From Bacteroides sp. CAG:770 (GTDB taxonomy: Bacteria; Bacteroidota; Bacteroidia; Bacteroidales; UBA932), in NCBI GenBank assembly GCA_000435075.1, contig FR890647.1:1-13169 (forward strand): a stretch of DNA of 13,169 bases, written 5' to 3'. The stretch's first letter is position 1. The number at the start of each line of letters is the position of its first letter. A program made the position numbers and the translations under genes. Under the pieces are notes generated by a model. It was not told the DNA's origin. It did no database searches and saw only the letters and a program-made list of their open reading frames with translations. This document shows positions 7,449 to 13,169 of the stretch, in pieces.

Positions 7449-7524
7449 TCTGAAGCAAATCACAATAAGGATTATTCCGTTGTGAAAACATTCAAGGCGG
7501 GGAAGTAATTCCTCGTCTTTTTTT
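7449..7524 (+). ncRNA. tracrRNA of the type II-C locus
   Basis: A trans-activating CRISPR RNA pairs with the crRNA repeat and binds Cas9. From 5' to 3' it has an anti-repeat TCTGAAGCAAATCACAAT (7449-7466), the AATAAGG nexus start (about 7464-7470) with a small GGA/TCC hairpin (7469-7478), a GTTGTGAAAAC segment (7479-7489) and a terminal hairpin plus T-run (7496-7524). The AATAAGG context is shared with other II-C tracrRNAs as I recall them (for example Neisseria). The complement of the anti-repeat, ATTGTGATTTGCTTCAGA, resembles the 5' end of Bacteroidota II-C repeats (GTTGTGATTTGC, from memory). Expected size is about 75 nt. It is divergent from cas9 and has its own promoter. The 5' end is inferred from the promoter; a longer form starting upstream is possible. 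Confidence 0.85.
7496..7524 (+). terminator. Intrinsic terminator and 3' hairpin of the tracrRNA
   Basis: GGCGGGGAA (7496-7504) pairs with TTCCTCGTC (7509-7517) over 9 bp, including G-U pairs, around a GTAA loop, followed by seven T (7518-7524). It both ends transcription and forms the 3' hairpin that Cas9 would bind. Confidence 0.85.
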
Positions 7525-7588
7525 GCGTCAGAAGCAAGAAATTCTTAGCAGATACAAATATAGTAAAACGTTTTCAGAAACTGATACG

Positions 7589-7617
7589 AAAAAAGGACAG
7601 CTTTTCAGCTATCCTTT
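7589..7617 (-). terminator. Intrinsic terminator of the tRNA-Val unit
   Basis: Read on the minus strand: AAAGGA, T, AGCT, a GAAA tetraloop, AGCT, G, TCCTTT, then further T. The stem is about 11 bp with one T-G pair and a stable GNRA-type loop. It starts 6 nt after the tRNA 3' end and separates the tRNA transcript from the tracrRNA/cas9 region. Confidence 0.82.
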
Positions 7618-7622
7618 CCAGT

Positions 7623-7696
7623 GGGAGCAGAGGGAGTCGAACCCCCGACCCTCTGCTTGTAAGGCAGACGCTCTGAACCAACTGAGCTATGCTCCC
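7623..7696 (-). tRNA. tRNA-Val (anticodon TAC)
   Basis: A 74-nt cloverleaf on the minus strand. The acceptor stem is GGGAGCA with TGCTCCC; the D arm is GCTCAGTTGGTTCAGAGC; the anticodon stem TCTGC/GCAGA encloses loop CTTACAA with anticodon TAC (valine GTN codons, mainly GTA/GTG). The T arm contains GGTTCGACTCC. The 3' CCA is not encoded (ACT follows), so it must be added after transcription. The unit has its own promoter and terminator. Confidence 0.97.
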
Positions 7697-7700
7697 AAGC

Positions 7701-7721
7701 TTCCCGTTTTCAAATCGGGAA
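7701..7721 (-). other. Hairpin in the tRNA-Val leader
   Basis: TTCCCG (7701-7706) and CGGGAA (7716-7721) are perfect 6-bp inverted arms with a 9-nt AT-rich loop, between the promoter and the tRNA. The predicted transcription start (about 7715-7719) falls inside the distal arm, so it may form only partly in RNA. It could be a processing signal or have no role. Confidence 0.4.
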
Positions 7722-7723
7722 TG

Positions 7724-7754
7724 CAAAGGTACTACTATTTTTCTAATCTGCAAA
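7724..7754 (-). promoter_or_regulatory. Bacteroidota-type promoter of tRNA-Val
   Basis: On the minus strand TTTG (7754-7751) and TACCTTTG (7731-7724) are separated by exactly 19 nt, an almost ideal match to the phylum's TTTG-N19-TAnnTTTG consensus. It lies about 30 bp upstream of the tRNA and within the 94-bp gap after the macroglobulin-like gene. It is the clearest evidence in the window for the phylum. Confidence 0.85.
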
Positions 7755-7755
7755 C

Positions 7756-7788
7756 TTTTTGTGATGTTTTTAGCACTTCACACAAAAA
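7756..7788 (-). terminator. Possible terminator after the macroglobulin-like gene
   Basis: TTTTTGTG (7756-7763) and CACAAAAA (7781-7788) are perfect 8-bp inverted arms with a 17-nt centre, starting 3 bp after the stop codon at 7791. The stem is AT-rich with T and A runs at the ends, so it could act in either direction, but it is weaker than the other terminators and abuts the tRNA -33 element. Confidence 0.4.
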
Positions 7789-7790
7789 AT

Positions 7791-10700
7791 TCATTCAGAA
7801 ACAAGCACACCGCCGAAGGCACCATTGGCTCTGTAATGAGGGGCGTAGAGGGATTCGATAACCGGAACCGGGGCTGAGAACTTGCCGGACTGGGTGACGA
7901 AGAACTCCTCAGTTATTGTCGTATTCTCCTCCGGATAAGAATCGAACCAATACTCTGTCTGAGCACTCTTGACATTTCTATAACCCTGAGGCACAACAGA
8001 ATACCAGCCATTGACACGGAGAGGACTCATCCACCAGCCGTAAGTGCCGGACAACTGATTAGAAGGACGGAGAGATGCCTCACGAGGGACAGTGAGACGT
8101 ACAAAACTGCGGTTCTCATCATTATGGATAGAGTACTCGGCTACAATCTTGTCACCTACATGGAGCAATTCTCCTGAAGAAATTTCCTTACGGACATAGT
8201 CGCCGGAAGCGGAAACTTCTTCACGGAAGAAACGCCTGCTGACCGAGAAACCATTGCCGGAAGCCTTGACCGAAGAAAAATCAACTGAATTTGACATTGA
8301 CAGGACTACAATACTGGTGGATTTGAGTGCAGGGCTGCCGTTCATGACTGAATTGACAGCATCCACAAATGCCGGGTCGGAATCCCAATGCTGGGTCTCC
8401 TTCTGGAGCATGAGCCAGAGACGGATGCCATCAGCCACACGAAGAGCCTCGGAGACATTGACATTCTCATTGGAAGAAAGAGGCTTGCATCCGAAAGAAG
8501 CAGCATTGACAGAAGCATCAGACGCATAGTCGGAAAGCAAATCGCAGACCATCGAATGGGCATAGGCCTCACTCTCGAGAAGTCCCCTGAACGGCATCAC
8601 AAGATTAGGATAATACACGCCGCCATCCTTGTGATCCACAGCATATTCGAGCAGGGAAACCACGTCGGCATTGATGGACTTGACAAACTTCTTGTCAGCC
8701 TTGAAGCCAAGACCCCAGGACTTGGCCAGAGCCAAGCCGTCCTTAGACGAAGCCAGATTACGTAAGATGCTGATTCTGCGTACCTTAGCCAAGATATAAC
8801 CATTCAGTCCACGTGCTTCATCCGGCACGAGATACGCTTTGGCAGCCTTGCGGAAAGCCGCGTAGCGCTCCTGCACATCCTTGCCTGCCGGCAACTTGAC
8901 ATTGAAAGGAACAGAAGGGAACATTGACCTGACATACATATATTGTTCATCCGAAATTCCGCCGCACCAGAACGGACATCCGGCGGAAGCGAATTGGTTC
9001 TTATCCAAATAACGCACGGCAGAAGACAGGACAGCATTGACATCAGCACACGAAGCCGCATCGGAAGCCACGGAGTCAGTTACGTCAAGATAACCGCCCG
9101 CGAGCATTTTCGCAAAGCGCTCAAGCAAAACTGCAGTGATTACCGGAGAAGAGTTCATGCCCTCGAACCAGGCAAAACCGCCATCGGCATTGTGGCAGGC
9201 AAAAACCTTGGAGAACAATTCCTCGTCAGAAATGCCGCCATGAGACACCGGCTCCATGCGTGCCAACGACCTGAGGCCATATGAAAGCTCGCGGACATAC
9301 AGCGCCTCAGAAAGAGAAAGCACATCCTTGCCTTCCGGCTCCACCTTGGAAGGAACAGCATCGCGGATCATGTCAATGATACTTATGACTTTGACCTCCG
9401 CATCATTGCCAGAGCCGTTGACAAACTCATTTCGAAGCCTTGCTGTCACAGCCTCCTTATCCATACCTGCAAGAAGGACAGCCGAATGACTTTCTGTAAT
9501 CCGCTGTCTGGCTGCAAGAACTGGGATACTTACGAACATTCCGTCCGAGAAGGCTACATCTTCACCCTTGTCTGCGACAAAGACCAGGCTGACCCCAAGA
9601 TTCTCAGGCAGTCTGCCATCCGTTCCCAACTCAGGAACAGAGACCTCGAACATGGCATTGACAGACTTCCCGGCAGGAACGGTAACCCTCTTGGACTTGA
9701 CGAGAAGAGGGGCAGTCCCCGCAGCCTTCAACGCCTCGTAATCCTTGCCGTCGAAAAGACGGAGGGTCAATGTTCCCCTGATGTCATGCTCCACGACAGA
9801 CGAGACAGCAGCAGAAAGATTCCACTTGTCGGTCTCGTAGAGATACTTGGGCTCCACGACATTGACTTTCAAAGGGATAGTAACCATCATCTCACGGCGG
9901 AGAGTCGCATTGTCCATCCTTCCATTATGAGCATAAAGCGCCACGACGTAAGTGGACAACTTATCCGAAGTATTGAAAGCAAAAGAAATCTCGCCCTTGT
10001 CGTCGGACCTGAGGAAAGGCTGGAATGTCAATGTATTAGCAAATTCAGAACGGACATCAGGCATGGCAGGAGAGTCGCCGGATAATCCCTGAGACTCCCC
10101 TGCATCCATCTTGTCCTCCAGCGCAGCACTCTCTACAGAAAGGTTCGCCATGGCCGGAGACATTGCAGCACGAGTCTTGAACCTCTTAGGAGAAGTTCCA
10201 TAAGCCACGACAGATTCCTCATCGAGAACAAGATCCCCGTCGAACGGAGAACCGCCGCTCACACTTCCCGGACAGGCATTGACATACACGACACGGGTGC
10301 CGGGCCTTGGCAGTTCGAATGTCCTCCAATAATTCCGCCTGATGGTTTCGCTGCTCTTGTCATACACGGCAGCAAGGCACTCTACGCCAGGCAACGTCTT
10401 GACAGTGAACGTATAAGAAGAAGCAGGCCATGTCCTGTCCTCGAAAGAAGAGAACGAAAGCGGAAGTTCACGTTCCGAATATACACGATGATATTCAAAA
10501 TCGCATGACACGCTCTTGGAATCTTTGAAATAGAAAATCTGGACACGGATGGCATCAGGATATTCCTTCTTATACTCGAAAGAAAGCTTTTTCAGCGAAC
10601 CGGCCCCATTTCGAACACCCGAAAGCGTTACCATTCTTGTCTCAAGCAGACCGGCCTTATCATCAAAGACCTCCGCCAATGCCCACACCGGAGCACCATC

Positions 10701-13169
10701 CGAAGCACCGAACAGCAGTTCGGCCCGTCCACCCTCACGGACCTCAGTAGTGACAGGGACAGCCAGATTCCTTACCGGAGCATCCAGGACCTTGTCATCT
10801 TCACGTACCAGAAGAACCTTCAACGTCGTCGTATCCTTGTACTCCTTCCCGGAATAGCTCTTCGCAGAAGCATACGACTTCAGCGTATAAAGGCCCGATG
10901 CAAAAGATTTCATATCAATGCTTTCCGTTGTCCCGGACTTGACTTCCGCTTGGATAACCAGTTTACCGGACTCATTCCTGACATCATAAGATATCTTTCC
11001 CGGAGCCGGAGCTCCGTCCATCGAATTCAATGTAAACTTGACGGAAGCAACGTCTTCCTTAAGGATGACCGCCTGCTCATAACGAGGCCGACGAGCCCAA
11101 GGAGAGGCAATAGGAGCCTGCTTTTCAATGAGTTCCAGATTTCCATCGGCAGCATTGACAAGTTCCGCATTGACATCCATACTGCCGGACACATATACAG
11201 GCCTGTTGTATTCGTGGGTCTCTCCAGTATCATCTGTAATCCTTACGGAAACTTTATAGAGAATACGGTAATCCTCATCCTCAGCATTGAATTTAATCAT
11301 GAACGCTCCGTCCGGACCAATTTCCAGAGGCCCGGAACCGACGTTATTCCAATAAGTTCCGACTTCATAAACAGCCTTGCCGGATGCGACAGGATGACCG
11401 GAATAACTCGTAACCTTTCCAGTCACAACAACTTCGTCACCAGGAAAATATTGCTTGTCAATGTCATCAAATGTCACGTCAAACGTAGGAAGAACGAACT
11501 CATCCACACGAATCGACTTGGAAGCAGCGGTTCCGGCATCATTAGCAACACGGATTTCAAAATCACCATTCCTCTCCCCTTTCGGGAGGACAAACCATCC
11601 TGACATTGACCCGAACTCATTGGTAGTCAAATCGACAGACTCCACGTCACGACCTTCCGCATTGACAAGAACCACTTTATACTTCTCGCCGGCAGGCGAA
11701 ACCTTGGCGGCATTGATTCCGTCGGTGAAATATATGAGCGCCTTGAAATCAACGGTATCTCCTGGATTATACGCGCCACGGTCTGTGAAGATTTCGCCAC
11801 GCCTCTGCATCCTGGACGCAGCCTTCGACGAGTCTTTTTCCGGACTCCACCTGCCAATCGACACATCCTCACTCCTCCTCAGAAAGCCGTCCTTGCCGAC
11901 ATAACTGCATTCCATAGTATAGTAGGTGTCGCCTTTTATCTTGGCGGCCATATCCTCAGGAAGCGGAGTGAACCCGTCGAAGACAAACCCCTTGCAGGAC
12001 ACCACCGGCCTGCCGTTTTTCTTAAGGTCAATGTCAGCAGAGCGTATAGGCTCACCTGTCCGATAATCAGCGGCATAGATGCAGACTCCGCGGTTGTCCA
12101 CACGTGATGCCAGAGAAATCCGCGCTGAAGAATAAGTGATATAATTGCTGATATCCTTTCCCGAAGCAGCCGTAATCTTATACTCCCCGTCATCCAATTC
12201 CAGAATGTCCACAGTCAATGTATCCCGCAAATAGAAGCTGCGGGACTCATTCTCCAGTTTCTTGTCAATGACAAAGTCCTTTCCATCTGCAAGCCCCATC
12301 GTAAGACGCACCGATTTCAAATTCTTAAGACTTACAATGATCTTTCCGTTCTCGACATCGAGCCCGATATGTTTTTCCGTAAGATTGCGGAGCAGCACAT
12401 TCCTGACATAACCAAGTTCCGAAACAACCTTAGCCTCATCGCCGCGGAAGCCATTCCGCTCTTCCTCAAACGCCTCACATTCCTTGCAGAAAGACTCATA
12501 AGAAGCACTTGAAGCCTTGTCCTTCTCCATGGCGGCAAAGCGAAGTCTCAGGATATCGCACTTCGCCCACATCGATATGGCCTTGCCTGCATACTTATCT
12601 ACAAATGCCTGCAAACCAAGAGATTGCCTATTTCCGTCTTTATCTTCAGGAATCGCCAGATATTCCAGATAGGCACTGAGGGGATAGGACTCCCCTTCAT
12701 AATCCTTAAGCGCCTCATAGATTTTTCCTTCATCTATTTTCGAGAGCGACGTATAAGGAAGCAGGGTCCAGAGGGCATACTCATAATCATTGGCCAGAAA
12801 ATGCTTCAGGAAAGAAGCATTGATTCCGGAAAAACCGGTATATCGTGAGACCTGGACACGATTATAGAAAGCACTATTGTGACCGGCCTTCAGATGTCTG
12901 GCATTGGCCTGGACATAGTCGAACAACGAGTCAGGATCAGCACCCGACTTTTCTGCTCGATATGCGAAACTGACTATCGGCTCATCGAACTTTCCTACAT
13001 TCTTTCCGAACTCGTTTTCCAACGAATCACGGAGTTTCCAGTTGCGTGAAGAAACAGTTTCCTCGTATTTACGGGACGCATCATAAAAATCCCAGGCAAG
13101 CCTCTTTTTTTCAGCCTGCCTGCGTATTTCGGCAAGAATTTCCGCTTCACGTTTAGGTCTGTCCTGCTG
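7791..13169 (-). CDS. Large alpha-2-macroglobulin-like (MG2-domain) protein, N-terminus outside window
   Basis: About 1792 residues are visible, ending LVSE at a TGA (7791-7793). The frame stays open to the right edge; the apparent start at 13022 is a TTG (Leu) preceded by 49 more sense codons, so the true start and any signal peptide lie outside. From the N-terminus: a helical segment (about 12500-13169); macroglobulin-like beta domains including TDRGAYNPGDTVDFK (11742-11786), the usual MG2 hallmark, and FVLPTFDVTF (about 11465-11500); a core A2M segment with LRSDDKGEISFAF (9976-10014); an alpha/alpha-toroid-like region with NADGGFAWFEG (about 9160-9193); and a C-terminal beta domain. No C-x-EQ thioester motif is visible, so covalent protease trapping is unlikely. 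Bacterial relatives are usually large envelope proteins thought to guard against proteases; the role of the Bacteroidota type is not known to me. It is separate from the cas genes, with tRNA-Val in between. Confidence 0.85.
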   Translation of the reverse strand, partial: QQDRPKREAEILAEIRRQAEKKRLAWDFYDASRKYEETVSSRNWKLRDSLENEFGKNVGKFDEPIVSFAYRAEKSGADPDSLFDYVQANARHLKAGHNSAFYNRVQVSRYTGFSGINASFLKHFLANDYEYALWTLLPYTSLSKIDEGKIYEALKDYEGESYPLSAYLEYLAIPEDKDGNRQSLGLQAFVDKYAGKAISMWAKCDILRLRFAAMEKDKASSASYESFCKECEAFEEERNGFRGDEAKVVSELGYVRNVLLRNLTEKHIGLDVENGKIIVSLKNLKSVRLTMGLADGKDFVIDKKLENESRSFYLRDTLTVDILELDDGEYKITAASGKDISNYITYSSARISLASRVDNRGVCIYAADYRTGEPIRSADIDLKKNGRPVVSCKGFVFDGFTPLPEDMAAKIKGDTYYTMECSYVGKDGFLRRSEDVSIGRWSPEKDSSKAASRMQRRGEIFTDRGAYNPGDTVDFKALIYFTDGINAAKVSPAGEKYKVVLVNAEGRDVESVDLTTNEFGSMSGWFVLPKGERNGDFEIRVANDAGTAASKSIRVDEFVLPTFDVTFDDIDKQYFPGDEVVVTGKVTSYSGHPVASGKAVYEVGTYWNNVGSGPLEIGPDGAFMIKFNAEDEDYRILYKVSVRITDDTGETHEYNRPVYVSGSMDVNAELVNAADGNLELIEKQAPIASPWARRPRYEQAVILKEDVASVKFTLNSMDGAPAPGKISYDVRNESGKLVIQAEVKSGTTESIDMKSFASGLYTLKSYASAKSYSGKEYKDTTTLKVLLVREDDKVLDAPVRNLAVPVTTEVREGGRAELLFGASDGAPVWALAEVFDDKAGLLETRMVTLSGVRNGAGSLKKLSFEYKKEYPDAIRVQIFYFKDSKSVSCDFEYHRVYSERELPLSFSSFEDRTWPASSYTFTVKTLPGVECLAAVYDKSSETIRRNYWRTFELPRPGTRVVYVNACPGSVSGGSPFDGDLVLDEESVVAYGTSPKRFKTRAAMSPAMANLSVESAALEDKMDAGESQGLSGDSPAMPDVRSEFANTLTFQPFLRSDDKGEISFAFNTSDKLSTYVVALYAHNGRMDNATLRREMMVTIPLKVNVVEPKYLYETDKWNLSAAVSSVVEHDIRGTLTLRLFDGKDYEALKAAGTAPLLVKSKRVTVPAGKSVNAMFEVSVPELGTDGRLPENLGVSLVFVADKGEDVAFSDGMFVSIPVLAARQRITESHSAVLLAGMDKEAVTARLRNEFVNGSGNDAEVKVISIIDMIRDAVPSKVEPEGKDVLSLSEALYVRELSYGLRSLARMEPVSHGGISDEELFSKVFACHNADGGFAWFEGMNSSPVITAVLLERFAKMLAGGYLDVTDSVASDAASCADVNAVLSSAVRYLDKNQFASAGCPFWCGGISDEQYMYVRSMFPSVPFNVKLPAGKDVQERYAAFRKAAKAYLVPDEARGLNGYILAKVRRISILRNLASSKDGLALAKSWGLGFKADKKFVKSINADVVSLLEYAVDHKDGGVYYPNLVMPFRGLLESEAYAHSMVCDLLSDYASDASVNAASFGCKPLSSNENVNVSEALRVADGIRLWLMLQKETQHWDSDPAFVDAVNSVMNGSPALKSTSIVVLSMSNSVDFSSVKASGNGFSVSRRFFREEVSASGDYVRKEISSGELLHVGDKIVAEYSIHNDENRSFVRLTVPREASLRPSNQLSGTYGWWMSPLRVNGWYSVVPQGYRNVKSAQTEYWFDSYPEENTTITEEFFVTQSGKFSAPVPVIESLYAPHYRANGAFGGVLVSE

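Noticed and set aside
7528..7537. TCAGAAGCAA just after the tracrRNA, resembling the anti-repeat start TCTGAAGCAA
   Set aside because: Similarity stops after about ten bases and lacks the ATCACAAT part, so chance is the simpler explanation.
7623..7644. tRNA-Val 3' end as an attachment site for a mobile element carrying the cas genes
   Set aside because: No second copy of the tRNA 3' end and no integrase gene are present in the window.
7523..7861. Plus-strand ORF of 112 residues containing SNPRPSACKADALNQLSYAP
   Set aside because: This is the translation of the antisense strand of tRNA-Val, a well-known annotation artefact.
9486..11603. Plus-strand ORFs of 199 and 217 residues (9486-10085 and 10950-11603)
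   Set aside because: They are antisense to the continuous macroglobulin-like frame and show no recognisable domain.
13020..13022. Start codon of the macroglobulin-like gene at 13022
   Set aside because: The codon is TTG and the frame stays open for 49 further codons to the window edge, with sequence of the same character; the true start lies outside.

Overview
The window looks like a chromosomal segment from a Bacteroidota bacterium, most likely Bacteroidales. Two clear promoters follow the TTTG / TAnnTTTG pattern of that phylum. The gene set also fits: a GH109 lipoprotein, an Rpn-type gene with REEG repeats, a very large alpha-2-macroglobulin-like protein, and a type II-C CRISPR-Cas locus whose tracrRNA has the form I associate with Bacteroidota. 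The genus cannot be fixed from the sequence alone.

Layout. (1) Positions 1-766 hold the 3' end of an Rpn / PD-(D/E)XK nuclease-family transposase gene that carries an internal tandem duplication, followed by a decayed second copy of the same 3' end. (2) Positions 889-2286 (+) encode a GH109-type Gfo/Idh/MocA protein with a lipoprotein signal peptide. (3) Positions 2478-7397 (-) hold a compact cas9-cas1-cas2 operon with overlapping genes and all recognisable catalytic residues, and no csn2 or cas4, which fits subtype II-C. (4) Positions 7415-7524 (+) hold a divergent tracrRNA gene with its own promoter, anti-repeat, nexus and terminator hairpin. (5) Positions 7589-7754 (-) hold a complete tRNA-Val(TAC) unit with promoter, leader hairpin, tRNA and terminator. 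(6) Positions 7791-13169 (-) encode a huge alpha-2-macroglobulin-like protein whose N-terminus lies beyond the right edge.

How the parts work together. Cas9, Cas1, Cas2 and the tracrRNA form one complete effector and adaptation set, but no CRISPR array is visible. The 191 bp after cas2 contain only a probable GH109 terminator and a weak inverted repeat, and the 393 bp upstream of cas9 contain only the tracrRNA and tRNA units. The sequence complementary to the anti-repeat (ATTGTGATTTGCTTCAGA) does not occur elsewhere in the window, so the array has either been lost or sits elsewhere in the genome. GH109, tRNA-Val and the macroglobulin-like gene are separate transcription units with no evident functional link to the CRISPR locus.

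The most notable points are the array-less but otherwise intact II-C locus, a tracrRNA that contains a copy of the predicted repeat's first bases, the repeated Rpn C-terminal modules (possibly a gene-within-gene arrangement), and an unusually frequent octamer (TGTCAATG/CATTGACA) in the minus-strand genes.
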